Positions 1-13,395 of a stretch of DNA of 64,000 bases are shown here, piece by piece. Numbering within the stretch: position 1 is the stretch's first letter; the number at the start of each line of letters is the position of its first letter. Source of the stretch: Owenia fusiformis (lineage: Eukaryota; Annelida; Polychaeta; Sabellida; Oweniidae); assembly GCA_903813345.2 (NCBI GenBank), contig CAIIXF020000001.1:15767915-15831914 (forward strand). The letters run 5' to 3'. The translations under genes were made by a program, and so were the position numbers. The notes beneath the pieces were generated by a model. That model worked only from the letters and a program-made list of their open reading frames with translations. It made no database searches and was not told where the DNA came from.

Positions 1-3000
1 ACTCAAGAACTATCAAGTGAACCAAACTGACGCCAAGGATAAAAATATTTACTGCTCGGCTCATGTGCCCAAAGTAGAAGGATCAAAATTCGGTCCTGAC
101 GCTGTCGTTATCAGGCGGGCGTTAACGGCTCCGAAAGCTGGAGATCTTATTAATGAACAGATTCATAAAGGTGCCGATAAATATAACATAAACGCAGATG
201 CCCTCCATATTAAAGGAGCTCTTCAGTCACAACTTCTACAGAAGAATGCATTCAGTAACAGATTTGCTAACAAACACAACTTCCCTGCAGTTTTGGTAAG
301 TCGTCATATAGCGCCTCCCAAATGAATCATTCAATGAAGCTCAATGGGATTGAATATCACAACACCCATAAAATATTACAACACCCATAAAATAATATCT
401 AACACCAATAGGCCTACACATAGACTCTTTGACGTAAATTATGCATTCAATATTCGGTAAACCTCTCGCAAAAAGCTGAATGAATGTATTGAAGGCAGTT
501 TTTTTTCTCAAGGCGTCGATTTTTCATTGTTTTATTTCGTCAGTAAAACCTAAAAAATAAGAAAACATCGGCTGAAATTCTTTAATTACAAGAGGGCATA
601 GGCTTATTGCACAAAAAACTTAATAATCTGAAATATACAAATGTCATCCATGTACAAAAATGAATATATGTTTCCATATATTATTGCACAATGGTCTCCT
701 GATTTCGTATTTGGGGGTTCTACTGACGAAATAATAATGTACAACTTAAAACATACATGTACTAAAATCATACATGTAATAAGTATAATTCAGTAAAAAG
801 TAGTCCACCTGCTCACTAATATCATTACGTGAAGACTAGTCGGTGTATCAACGTGACAACAGGTGGTTTCCAAAACAAATTCTTTATATAGGGGCCTATC
901 ATTCTGAAAATCAGCCCATCCTTCTGATTCAGCCCATCCTTCTGATTCAATAGCATCAAGCTCTGATATTCATGGCATATATTTATAAATCTGAACAACT
1001 CGTATTACTGTATAACTGTCATAATGTGTGATAGTTTTTCATAACTGTCATGAGATATAGCACGACTTTAGGATCTTTTCTTCATCCTAGCACGACCACA
1101 TCTCACACTACGTGTATCTCATTTCCAAGTTTTGGTTTTCCCAATCATCCCATTTCCCCTTTTTACTGCCTTTTTGATTTCCCAAATGCCTGACGGACCT
1201 TATCTGACAACCAGTCGTCAAGGTCAGTTATGAAATTGGGCAACACATTCACACACAAGTCAATCACTGTGACATCCTTAGCTTGTATCGTTAAAGTGCT
1301 CGAGGCGAAGCAAATGAACCAGATGTCCTAAAATTAATCGTGCGTATATCTTACATGTATCATGTATATATTTAGTTTTGGAACAAATTGTTGCGTTTTT
1401 GATCAAGGATAATAAAAATGACCAGTTTTGCATTTGTATTTAGGTATTGAACAGTGTTGATCATCGTCTCATGAACTTGAATTATTCCCAGTTAACAGTT
1501 ATGTATGGTGAACATGGAGTACACTCCTTTCACTGACCTGTCCCAGTGGTTTAAAGTGTTAAGGTACAGCTGGAAAATAACATTTTGGAAACAATTGCTA
1601 TACCTGCACATGTTATTTTCTGGTACAAAATAAAGTTTGGAGGTATGTGTTAATTTCCTTGCTTTTCTCAGGAAAGTATCATTACATTGTCTTCTTCTGG
1701 TATCTGGTAAGAGGTCAATGGGAACTCCAGGAAATTCTGATATTTCACGCTTTCTATTTTTTCAAATTTTCTTTTTAAAGTTTCCAGAAAACACAGGAGC
1801 TATCATTGACCTGTTTCCAGGTTTACTAAAAGTAGACAATGTAATGATACTTTCCGAAAAAAAACAAGTACACACATGCCTCCATACTTAATTTTGTACC
1901 AGAAAATAGCATGTTCAGGTATAGCAATTTTTTTCCAAATTGTTATTATTTTCCAGCTGTACCTAACAACAGTTCAATAAATTGACAAGATTCTTATGTC
2001 TCCTAAACAGATTGTTATTGGACCTGTATTATATGTATGAATTTTAATATAGTATCTTGTTTCATATCATGACCTCGAAATCTTTTTAATCTGAATCTTA
2101 CAATCCCCAAAGTAATCTTATTTTTGGAATGTATCCATGGAGTTGATTTCATGTGGATCTTTATATGTATAATACTTGGTGGTGAACGTTAGTAGCTGAG
2201 AGATCAAAAATAAAAATGTAGGTCACGCTAGGTCGAGTGAGAAATATGTCCAGAACGTTGAATTCTCATTACAAAATAATGGGGGTGTTCTTACTGTAAG
2301 TTGTACGTTTTGTACATGTATGCACAATAGCTTTAAGAATTACATGAATGTGGTATATGCATTTTGTAAGACCTTGCAGAGCAGCTAATCCATAAATAAA
2401 TAAACCCATACACAATGCATAATCGGGTTACTGTTCTCATATATATAGCACGATTTTGTAAACATAACATGTAAAGTTCATGAAAACAAACAAGCGAAAA
2501 CAAACTATTTAAGCTGGGGCCTTGGGTTAAAATGATTATAAATGTTTTGCCCACATCTAACTGCATTTCAACGCAGGATGGAGAGCTTTAGAATGTTGTA
2601 CTTAAACCACATCTTGATTAACAGAATATAACTGGAAAGCGTGGACATCAATTAAATCTATATTTGGGTTAGAATTTTAAATGTCAACAAAACATCGCAT
2701 AGGTTGAGTTAAGATCAAACACAACGACAATGATAAGTTCATTTATGTGGCCTGTACCTTTCAAATTCCTTTTAGGGATTGATAAAAAAACATCTTGATC
2801 CATCCGTGAATGTCATAAATTGGAATACGTATGTTTCCTGTACATATTGATTTGTTACACTTCACCTGAACAATATTGGGTTGAATTAATATGACCCTGT
2901 CGCAGGTAGTGACCATTCTGATACACATCACATCTTTCTGCCTTCACCTAAGAATATATAGAAAGAAGCTAATATAAGGCTCTAACTGATAGTCAGAGCC

Positions 3001-6000
3001 TTATTATAAGAGCTGTAGGTGTAATTCTTTTAAAGAAGCACAATCAACCTATATTGGAAAGGGTAAATCAATATTGAAGTTTCAAGATAACTTAGTCTAG
3101 TTATAATAATGATTGCACAAATTACGACCTTCATCATTTCCCCTAGGTAATAAATTAATAATGAATATGTAGAAACTGTCCAATCTATGTTATTGAATAT
3201 CCACACTACCTGTATCCACCAAGGGACCACAATATATTTGCTTCTTACTTTGATTCTAGCTGATTAATTAAAACACGAACGCTGGTTGAGATGATAAAGT
3301 CCCATATCATCCTGAAACTAATGGGTAGGCTGAACACGTTGATAAGATACTATACTGTTGTTCCTCGCGGATATTGTTCTTTGTCCTTATAGGATATGGA
3401 CTATGACATGGAATATAAAACATCATATTAAACACATTAATGTCATTAGTTTCTGTAAAAACAATTAATCCGCTCTCGAACAGAGTGTACATAAAGACTA
3501 GCATTGATTCTGAGACGCCAGCTGATGCATGTGTGTAACACATGGAATGAATATCCTAAACTGCATGATATATTTGTAAATTTCCTCCGATGTAAAATGT
3601 ATATTTATTGCCATAGTAATATTATTATAAACCATGACATTTTATTTCTTCTCAGCCCTGGTGAAACAGAAAGATGCTATGAGTATCAGAATGATATTAG
3701 TTGCCATAATTTTGATATATGTGTCATTAGAAGTATCAATTCGGTGTAAGATCATTTCACAATCTTGAGTATCAATTGAGTTCGACCATATTGCCCAATA
3801 TCACTTCGTATCAACCCAGATTTAGCACATTGCAAAGTTTGCAAAATTTGAGTCCTAGCTCAGTGTTGGTACAGAATCGAACTTGAATTTCAAACTTAAT
3901 AAGAGGACATAACATAGGCATCATTCAGCCCCTCTTTGTTTATTTATTCAATTTTGTGATAATTGCAAACAAACGCTTAATAATAATTTAGCTAAGCACA
4001 TTGCACAATTACACTTGAATATCAACTAAGTGTAACTACGTAATTACACTATAATATTAACACAATCCTCGCATATCGTACAATGAAACTTGAATCAGCT
4101 CAGTATAAGCACATTGCAGAATATCACTTGAGTATCAACTCAGTGCGAGCACATTTCAGTTGAGTATCAACTCAGTGTTTACATCGTCTTTTACTCAATG
4201 TTGACACGTATAGCATCGCTTCATAAAATTACAGAACCATATGTCATTACAAGAAGGTAGTGGTACCCATGAGAACTGCATAGACTAATACATTAAAAGT
4301 TATTGCAACATATTTCCTTTTCTTTTTTCAAGTGACCTTTCAAATAATACCTGTACAAATCATGAATGACAAATCGTTGAAACTCGTGACGCCTTTTGTA
4401 TACAGTATCAAAGGATCTGCATGGTTCATAAAAAATTGAACTTTACCTTTTTGGAAGAAAACAAACATCTATACCTTTCTAATGGCTTCTCAGTAAAGTT
4501 CATCTTGATACGTTGGACATTAACATTAGACTAAAACGTGTAAAAACATTCTATTTTTGGTAATTTAGGATTCATCACTCAACGTGTAGTGTTAACTCTC
4601 GTTTTGACTTACATATATTAGTTTATACATATAATGACGTTTATCCCCGTTTCCCCATGGGACGAAACAAGACAGTCCCCGTTTAATCCGCTCTCTAGTG
4701 GTCTGGAAAACCTAAGATGCATATAATGAATCTGTTTTCTTTTTAAAACATAATTACAGTTAATCATTGCTCAATGGGTTGATGCAATGCTGTATGATAT
4801 TACTCCCATGTTTTTTCACATCGTCAGCTTTTATGGTAATGAATTATGGGAGTGGAGAAAGTCCCGGTGGCAGTGACTGGAATCGTGTAATAACAAGAAC
4901 ATGTCAACGTGCATTTAATTCAAAAAGAGAGAAAGTAACAGAAATATATAGTCAAGTTCAATATAATTAATTTTTATTCACAAATCACAGCGTTGTCACG
5001 TGGTTGCAACCAAAGACCGAGACAGATATGACTGACATTACATGGCAAATCAGATGTGCAGCTCCTACATAATCATATTCCCGGTGTGAAAGAAATTATG
5101 GTCCCCCAGGGATTATGGTCCTCCCTTTTAAAGGCCCTTGCTGGCCCTGATTGTGTATAAGATAATAAGGGAAATAGCACAAAGAGGTCACCATATAAAT
5201 CAATGGAGAGTAGGACCATAAATTAATAGGACCTCCTACCCTTTTACACATCATACTTATAAATACACGCCCGGTGATCGTGAAAATGGGACGGAGGGGG
5301 GGGAGCAGGCAATTTCCGCTAGAAAATTCAACAAATCTGGTAAAATTATTTTTTCAAGACAGAGTTTACGATTGAATTGCAAATTGAATAAGCGCACGGT
5401 ATGATAAAATATGTTAGGTATTCTAGGATTATTTTTCAACCGATACTCTTTTAACATATAAGATCTATTAAAAAAGGCGCAACGCAACCAACGTGCAAAA
5501 GTCAAAGTTTTTGCTATAAATCAAGCAACAATGGACTACACGACCTGTAATAAATACTTGTAAGTGATGTTATCATAACTAAATTAATGCCATTGCTGAA
5601 TTTATAAAATAAGTTTCCATACGTAAAATAAAAAATAATCGAAAATAATTAAAATGGGACGGAGGGGGGGAGGGGACGGAGGGGGGGGGGGAGTAATAAT
5701 TCTATAAAGTGAAACAACTTCACACGAATTCTTGTATTTGAAAAATGAACTCATTAACTTAGTAAGAAACTGGATGATATACCCCTGGAGACTGAAAAAT
5801 GGGGACATTTGGAGTAAAAGGACTTAAAGTCGCGAAACATCTCTAATCATGTCTTATATACATATTGCTCCCCCCCCTCCGTCCCCTCCCCCCCCCTCCG
5901 TCCCAAACTCATCATTTTCGATTATTTTTTATTTCACATATGGAAACTTATTTTATAAATTCATCAATGACATTAATTTAGTTATGATAACATCACTTAC

Positions 6001-9000
6001 AAGTATTTATTACAGGTCGTCCAGACCATTGTTGCTTGATTTAAAGCAAAAACGTTGATTTGTGCCTGTTGATGGCCTTGCGCCTTTTTTAATAGATCTC
6101 ATACCTTAGATGCGTATCGTTTCAGAAAAAATCCCAGAAAACCTAACATATTCTACCATACCGTGCGCCTATCCATTTAGCAATTCAATAGTAAACTTTT
6201 TCTTGAAAAAATAAATCTTCCAGATTTGTTGAATTTCCTAGCAGAAATTGCCTGCTCCCCCCCTCCGTCCCATATTCACGATCACCGGGCGTGAAATATA
6301 TATATCCCTATTTATCTAGATAATGGAACTCATCCCCATTATGGTCAACATTTTCCATGTCAACTACCAGATATCAAATTCATAAGTAGGAAGGGAGATA
6401 AACGGGATCCTTTAAATGGTATAAACCTAGAACCAGAAACATATAAAACATTTTATGTCTCTGCTAGAACTAACTGATTGTCCTTGATAATTGTAATTAA
6501 TTGATTTTACAATAAATATATATTAAACACAAATAAAAATATTCAAGGTAACGATACGCAATGATGGCATGGGCCAAGACCAACATCCAACAGTGTTGGG
6601 TCTTCCAATCTCACCCTTGTATCACCAATTCCTTGCTGATACCTGTTCCTCAAAGATATGGGATGAGGTTCTGTAGAATTATCCTTTCTGCATTACAATT
6701 CAGGTACAGAAACAACAAGAGATCTTCAAAGCCCAAGAGGAGTTGGAGAGACTACAGAGAGAAGAGGAGGATAGATTGTACAAGACATTCCAGGCAGAGA
6801 GGGAGCAGATGCAAAAGGAGCTCACCACTGAAATAGAAGGAGAATGGGAAAAAAGACTTGAAGAACTCACTGCGAGGTTTGATAGCGAAATGAAAGGAAA
6901 GAAAAAGAAAGTCGTAGATAGAAAGGTAAGTGTTGATTACTATAATTATACAACAATGAATTATTTCACAACACAGTGAAAATGGATCAAAGGTTTTAGT
7001 TGGTTGTGTGTTTTATTAACAGTAGTCTTGGGCAAATCAATGTACGGATGGTTGAGTGATATCATTTCGTGCTCACTTAGCCAAATTTTCTTAGAGACAG
7101 CGTTCCATGGTACATACAAGAGCAGTATTATTAAATCAGAAAAAACATCTCGACATCTACTGAATAGAATTTGAAAAGCTTGTGAATGTCCATTCAGGAA
7201 AGATTTTTATGATAAAAATAGGGGAACGTTTTTTGTGACCTGTATGACAACCTGATCTTTACTCCTCGTGTAATATGTCAGTTTTAACCACTTTACCTTG
7301 CACCCGATGTACTGCAAGAACGTCAATATAAACATATGGTTTCATCCCTATGTTAAAAATCATACCTTTTTGAGTGATCAGTGATATGTTGACACTTTTT
7401 ACTCAACAATGTTTGAATAAGTCTTATGAGAACATTATTTCCAAATAAAGGATTTTGTTTTAAACTTGCCATACCTGTTCATATTGAAATAAGACATACA
7501 TTGACTAAGAAAAGTATAACATAACATGATTCATTTACTTGCATTGGTCAACTTGCACACAACTTCAGTTCAAATTCTTCAGATTTCCATGTTTGAATTA
7601 GTTTTGTTGATAATAGAGCTTTAATCCTGGACCAAGCATTAAGCCAACACTCAAACAACGTCGGACTTCAAGCAATGATTACAGTTATACCAATACCATT
7701 GTGTACAATGTTAAGCTCGGATAATAGGCGTTTGATGTACATATACTTTCATGCATTTTAAAAACACATTGAGCCGATGTAGTTAATTACAACCTAGGAT
7801 GAAGATTACAACTTACTTGAATCTTTTCCAAAAGTAGATTTAAAAATCCATAGAAATGCTCAAATTCGGAAATAGAATCGTTGAATGACCTAATGTTTTA
7901 ACGCCAAAATGTTAAATTCAATTTTAAACAACAAAAAGTATTTTCGAATAATGAATAATGATACACCCCTTGTCTTTGTGGTCACATAGGTGTTGACCTT
8001 GAATATCATTCACTTGGTACTGATTTAAATTTGTTTTCATTTCTTCCAGACTCTCTCATCTCACTATGAACGTGAGAAGGACGAGTTGCAAAAGAACATG
8101 ACAATAAAGCGACAGAAAAAGAAACAGAACATGACACTGAAACTAATAGCTCAAGAGCAGGAGCAGACAAGTGACTTAGTGAAGAAACACAGCGCACAAA
8201 TGTTAGAACTCATACAACAGAAGAAAATCGAGCTTCAAAGAGAATTGGAGCAAGAACTGGTTCGTACTTTAGAACTATATAAGTCGTAATACTATTTTTA
8301 ATAATGTACTAAAAATATAAATGTATGTTGTGTATAAACTGACCTCAGCGGGGATCTGATTCAAATTAAAATAGGTTTTCAAATACTAGCAAAACCTTTG
8401 AGCAATCGAATGGGCCAAGTAGAAAGAGTTTAAAATCGACAAGAAGTGTCACATATGAATGCATTGCAAACTCGCTCAAATGATTCACATGAGGTATATT
8501 ATTGGCTAAAGCTTTTATCAAAATACTTCAATAAAAATAAAAAACATTTCAACCATTAAAACTAATAATCATAAATGACTGAGGTCTTAACAGTTTTAAG
8601 ACCCAAATCGTATGGAATGTTATTATGCGCTTTTAAATGCATCTTGGGACGTGTTCTAAAGATGTTTTTCTTTTATGCAACTCTTGGTGTTTATTAACCT
8701 TTAGCGGAATGTTCATTTATATTAGGCCGGTGCATTGTTTTTTATGGCAGATAACATCGTTAAAACGGGGTTCAAAATATTCAAACATAAAAATTACGAG
8801 GTTGTTTTTACCTTTAGTGTACATTATTTCTATGTAATGGATTTCGAATGTCGGAATGAAAGTTAAATATTTCACTAGAGGCAGTGTTAGCATACAATGA
8901 TGATATTCTGCGTGTTATTAAATTTATTCAAAACATTATTTACTGTTAATTTCATTCACATATATATCTTTGGGCAACGTGGAATCTAAACAGTTAAAAG

Positions 9001-12000
9001 ACCATAAAGCGAGTGAGTCTATATACGTTCATATTCAAAATACTCGTGAAGTTCAACTGACAATGTTTCTATCAAAATTAGATAAAATAAACGAGCGACG
9101 TGATATCCTGTACGAACAAATTTTGATCTACATACGGCCGCATAATGTTTCAATGTATAGTTCACATCTTTTCAAAGTAATCCACATGCCAGCATATTTG
9201 TAAATTTTCCAAACTTACATGGCCTTTGCGTTGATGATATACATGTACTTAAGATACAAGTGATGCATTTCTACCTTGAACTACAGCCATAACCTTTAAA
9301 CTGAGGTGAACACTTACCTGGTACATTTGTATTTAAGGAATTTCTGATATATTTTCAATACTGTATTGATACTTTACGTGTACTTATTTCCTTGCCGATC
9401 TAGACACAGTATTTTCTTCAAGTTATGTTTCTTTATGCCAAAAGTTGATTTTCAAAATATGAAAATCATGCTTGCAAGTGATAATTTCATAATTGTCTAT
9501 CCCCCCGTGTAATGAGTCTGGATGCTCTCGAGTGCATTGCGAGATTGTAACCAAACATCATTGCCTATTACTTGTGTCTTGTATATACCTTCTAAACCCA
9601 ATAAAAACATTTGAACAACTAGCTGATCAATGGTATTGCGTAGAAATGCGTTTTTATTTAAATTTGGTAATAACATATTAACATGCAATGCAAATATCAT
9701 AATACGTGTGTGTTAAAACAAGTATATTTGCTTAAAAACTGTGTAATAACGCGAGACCATGCGATGCGATGGTAAAACGAAAACCAATAGGGACATAGAG
9801 AAGCTATTCGAATCAAGGTAATATTCTTTAAACCCAAAAATGTTCAATGAGGAAAATCCGATCCCTAGTGTTATGTTATGGGGGTTAGCTATTTAGAATA
9901 CTAGTATATAACTATGCAAATATTTCTTTCTCCGCAGATGAAGCAACAAGCCGTCGAAGAACAGAATGGTCAAGAATCAAACGAGAACGCAAATGAGGAG
10001 GATGAGGGCGTAAGTGAACTGAATGTAGAGGATGCCCTAGTAAACATGATCTCTCCAGTCCCTGGGGAACTCCCGCCTCCTCGACCGGCATCTTGTAGGA
10101 AGAGCGACATTTATACAGATCCAGCCATATTCAAAGAACTGGATGAGCATGTGTTCAGTGTACGTATACACTTATTTTCGAATAGTATTAGCATATTGTC
10201 TGATGTAATTTCCATTGATGTGTATATTAGCACGTCCTGGTAACCTAGATTTTATTAAAGAATATTATCATCAATCATAAACCCATTTTAAAGTAATTAT
10301 ATATGATTGGATTGAATATAGCAGAACGATTTACTCTTAGTTTCTAGTCTATCAGCCAGCAATTACAAATTGTCTAGCGAGTATTCTATATGTAGCTATG
10401 TAATATCCAAACGGTGTTATGTTTTTTAGATTGCTGAGGCAGAACAGGCATCGTGGACAGATTTAGTGAGCCAGTTAACCAGTTATTGTATCACCGACTT
10501 GGAGAAAGTAAGGTATGCCACGTTGCCGTACATCTGTGGCCCAACATTTATTTTGCCCTGTCCAATGATGCTGGTATCCTTCTATTGCGACCTAATGACA
10601 ACTCTTCCATTTATTTTGAATGTAACAGTTTACTTGAAAAGCTGTTGCATATAGTGAAATTTGACTTGACCTACTTTCACACTTCAAAGTTTCACGAATG
10701 AACGTGGAATGAATCTGATAATATTTAATTCTGTGTATGTTTCAAATAATTCAAAATTCGTTCACAATTTATGTTTTCAATGGCTACCAAAGGTTGTCTT
10801 CATAAATTACTTTCTTGTCTTCAGCATTTACTCACTTCGAGTTTGAATAAATTTGAATGTGTGTTCTGCCTCTAGGTCTATATTCCGATGGCTGACGGTG
10901 AAAGACCTGAACGTCATTGACTTTGAAGACGACGAAGAGGATGATGATACCCCTGTGGGACTGCTCAGAGGCATCAAACTTGGTACAGAGACCTACCATG
11001 TACTCTTTATGAGACTTTGCAGGTACTAATGCTTTCAGATTTTTTTTAACCAAAAAATAATGAAAATTTTTTTGTAGGAACATAAATTACAATTAAAAAA
11101 TGAAGTCGGAAAAGTTTAAAACGGATGGATCAATAAATCATATTTACATTGATACTGGATCTATTGTAAAGTCTATCAATATGCTGGGACTCGGCTTATC
11201 AGAATGGACAAGGGGTGGGTCCAAAACTATCTTCAGGGTAATCAACGTGTAATGTTGGACCTTTTTTAAAGAGTAGACCAAAAACTCTGACTGCCCGAGA
11301 TCCCGGCAAGAGATCCACCAATGATAAATATTATGTATTATTTATTAATATTTCAATCTATGGAAACTAAACATTCCTAGTAATGAATCACTGCTTGTGC
11401 CATGTCTACCTATCAAATTTAATATCTATCTGTAATTTATATTTTTAGCTTCTCTGGTATTCCTTGTGTGGAGATAAAGGGACACTCGAAGAGTGTTGGA
11501 TACGAGCCTGGGATGCGCATGCGCTCCGATACCTTTCAGAACACATGGAACGCTGTCCTCATCGCTGGAGATTGGAGACTGGTCCAGTGTAACTGGGGTG
11601 CTAGGTAATTGTACAATTTGTAGTAAAACATTCTCAATATGTCCTTCCTAGATAAATGTAAGAAACAAACCCAGTTCTACTGTACATGTCTTGTCCTGAT
11701 ATATCAGTCACGAATTGAGTAGAGGAATCGTTTTCTTATTTAAAACATACCTGCGGCAAATGAAGAAATGTATTTTCTTGACGTATTCCTTCCAGGCATT
11801 TAGTTCTTAACAAGGACATGAAGAAGACAAAACAAGAGAAGAAGACGAAAACCCAGGACAAGATCCGCTATCAATATGATGAGCACTACTTTCTCACTGA
11901 CGCGGATGAATTCATCCAAGAGTTCTGGCCAGTTGACAGAGATTGGCAGCTTCTTCACAACCCAATTACCCTTGAGCAGTTTATAGATTTACCTTTTGTC

Positions 12001-13395
12001 AGGTACCATCTCAGTACATATTTCATAAAATTTAGTTTTTCAAATTTTATAAGTCTCTCAACTCAACTTATCGTAAAATGCAATTAGACCTTCGACTTTT
12101 AGCCCTAGTTCTCAAGCTTAGTTGATCACTAAAGCAAAACAATTCTGTGGTGTTTTACATTGAATTAATTTCTTTTTCTCAGGAGTATATTCTTCCACTA
12201 CGGAATGAAGTTCGAAGGCAACAAGCATGCTGTGTTATACACTGACAGCAAAGGAGGAGTAGAGATCAAAATAAAGGTCCCCCGCATATATCTTGAGGAC
12301 ATTGTGTTCCATTACCAGCTCCGGTTCGCCGACAGGGAGTTCAGACAAGAGACAGAGTACAAGGGCGCTAAACTAGAGCGTTTCGTGTTTCACTCCATTG
12401 TCGATGATACAGCTTTATTCAGTGTTCATGTCCCCACAATGTCTGATTACTTCTTGGAGATTTTTGCAAACAGGATTGATGAGACGAATAAGATAGGTGA
12501 TGACCCATCAGCCCAGATGATGCCTTTCAGATTGAAGTGCGCTTGTAAGTTCAAGGTTGTGTGCACGGAGCTGATGGGCAAGATGCACCCTCTCCCTAAC
12601 TGCGCTTCAGGGGAGTGGGGACCCTGGAAGGGCCTTCGACATTTCAATATCCGACCAATCACCAACAGAACTGGTGTGCTTAATCAAGATAACGGGTTTG
12701 AGCTGCAATTTGAACTCCCGAGGAAACTTCATTTCCTCACAAAATTACGAGCTAATGGAGTTGATGACCATATTTTGGACAATTTTGTGAGTCACAGTGT
12801 CGTTGGAAATATCATGACCGTGAGGGCACGCATGCCTCAGCCCGGGCAGTATGGGCTGGATATATACGCCCGCAGGGAGGATGCCGCCGATTCGCATACA
12901 CTGGCACACGCCTGCAAGTACCTCATCAACTGTGCTCACGTAAAAGAACCTGTTGAGCTTCCTGTGCTGAAAGTGGATCATGCAGAAAAAATGACAAAAG
13001 ACAAATGGGGACCTTCTCCACAGTTCGAAAAATTTGGATTGAAAGCGTTAAGTCATAGGGATCCAAAGATCCATCTCAAAGACGCTGGTGATGTATGTAT
13101 CGTTCTCGGAGTACAAAGCCCCGTTCAGCTCACATACCATCTTATCCGGGAGCCCGATGAAGACCACAGGGACCACGTTAATGTTGTCCGGGAAGACAAG
13201 AAGTCTGTCAAGTTCTTTATTAACCTATCTAAGCACGGTCACTATTTGTTCGCAGTCTATGCCAGGAAAGACGGCAGCAGGAACGGAGACCAGAGTCTTG
13301 TAAACGTCTACAATTATATGATCAGGTATGGGATCGAAGACATCAAGTCAGCCACAAAGTCAGTGCAGCTGAAAAAATCTTTCTTCAAGAGATGA
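1..13395 (+). CDS. Hil: Hillarin-like protein (LIM, coiled coil, transglutaminase-like), 5' partial
   Basis: Exons read from splice sites: <1-295 (frame starts at base 2), 6704-6925, 8050-8259, 9938-10159, 10430-10512, 10876-11022, 11449-11604, 11796-12002, 12183-13395; phases agree throughout and give 917 visible residues. The order matches Drosophila Hillarin as I remember it: end of a LIM domain (IYCSAHVPK), a linker with VIRRALTAPK and NEQI, a Glu/Lys/Arg-rich coiled coil, a transglutaminase-like core (TDLEKVRSIFRWLT, LLRGIKLGTETYHVLF, NTWNAVLIAGDWRLVQCNWG), then beta-type C-terminal repeats. The family (hillarin/kyphoscoliosis peptidase-like) binds septins or muscle cytoskeleton; acting as a scaffold is inferred. 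The LIM start and the promoter lie before the window. The donor at 8259 (CTG|gttcgt) is the weakest junction. The first intron, 296-6703, holds several transposons. Confidence 0.9.
1560..1965. mobile_element. Inverted-repeat MITE, TA target duplication
   Basis: The 402-bp element 1562-1963 is flanked by TA on both sides. Its ends are inverted copies of each other for about 95 bp (AGGTACAGCTGG at the left, CCAGCTGTACC at the right, continuing with the shared CTATACCTG, TATTTTCTGGTAC and GGAGGTATGTGT blocks). It carries no transposase. TA duplication and size suggest a Tc1/mariner-type non-autonomous element. It lies in the first visible hillarin intron. Confidence 0.7.
3753..4190. repeat. Degenerate tandem repeat
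   Basis: The phrases 'gagtatcaact', 'cagtgtgagcac' and 'attgcacaatatcact' recur about every 45 bp with many substitutions, giving an old minisatellite inside the hillarin intron. Between 1966 and 3752, and between 4191 and 5082, I see no gene; a short perfect hairpin (TAAGGCTCT stem) sits at 2974-3003. Confidence 0.5.
5083..5250. mobile_element. 168-bp MITE, copy 1
   Basis: This segment is nearly the same as 14291-14459: both contain AATTATGGTCC, AAAGGCCCTTRCTGGCCC, TGATTGTGTATAAGATAA, GGTCACCATATAAATCAATG and TAGGACCTCCTACCCTTTT. The ends are inverted (GGTGTRAAA ... TTTTACACM). No coding capacity. Two copies 9 kb apart in one window suggest an abundant family. Confidence 0.75.
5261..6298. 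mobile_element. Foldback DNA element with CAC termini and 5-bp target duplication
   Basis: The element 5266-6293 begins CACGCCCGGTGATCGTGA and ends with the inverse. It is flanked on both sides by AAATA (5261-5265 and 6294-6298). The two arms are inverted copies over about 400 bp each, including GCAACAATGG/CCATTGTTGC and the block around TGTAATAAATACTTGTAAGTG. The 200-bp middle is itself bounded by inverted G/C tracts with GGGACGGAGGGG units (5651-5693 and 5870-5904). CAC ends with a 5-bp duplication resemble the Transib group, but no transposase is present, so the family is uncertain. The short reading frames here are artefacts. Confidence 0.75.
6704..8259 (+). other. Coiled-coil exons of the hillarin gene
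   Basis: Two exons, 6704-6925 (74 codons) and 8050-8259 (70 codons), encode about 144 residues rich in Glu, Gln, Lys and Arg with heptad-like spacing (LERLQREEEDRLYKTF; KKHSAQMLELIQQKK). Both, like the next exon (9938-10159, 74 codons), are phase 0 and multiples of three, so any of them could be skipped without breaking frame. The intron 6926-8049 and the intron 8260-9937 contain nothing I can identify. Confidence 0.8.
10430..11604 (+). other. Transglutaminase-like core with all three catalytic positions replaced
   Basis: Three exons (10430-10512, 10876-11022, 11449-11604) encode the papain-like core. In active transglutaminase-like folds the motifs are roughly G-x-C-x-x-Y-A-x-L-F, H-x-W and V-D-x-x-W-G. 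Here the aligned stretches read GTETYHVLF, NTWNAV and LVQCNWG, so Cys becomes Thr, His becomes Asn and Asp becomes Gln. The structural residues (Tyr, Leu-Phe, Trp, Trp-Gly) are kept. The fold is therefore probably intact but not enzymatic, which fits a scaffolding role; this is inference from a motif comparison by eye. Confidence 0.7.
12183..13395 (+). other. Large last exon of hillarin: three C-terminal repeat units
   Basis: A single exon of 404 codons encodes three successive units of about 110-130 residues. The second begins near visible residue 657 with EWGPWKGLRHF and the third near residue 788 with KWGPSPQFEKFGLKAL. Units share a hydrophobic pattern ending in phrases such as YFLEIFANR, QYGLDIYARR and HYLFAVYARK, followed by C-x-Y or N-Y-x-I. 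As I remember it, Drosophila Hillarin stops after the second such unit, so the third unit here is an extension. The protein ends LKKSFFKR, strongly basic. Confidence 0.75.

Noticed and set aside
5602-6058. Proline-rich short frames on both strands
   Set aside because: Produced by C tracts in the inverted arms of the foldback element at 5266-6293.
12447-13303. Reading frames overlapping the hillarin last exon on both strands
   Set aside because: Shadows of the coding exon; they lack splice signals and conserved motifs.
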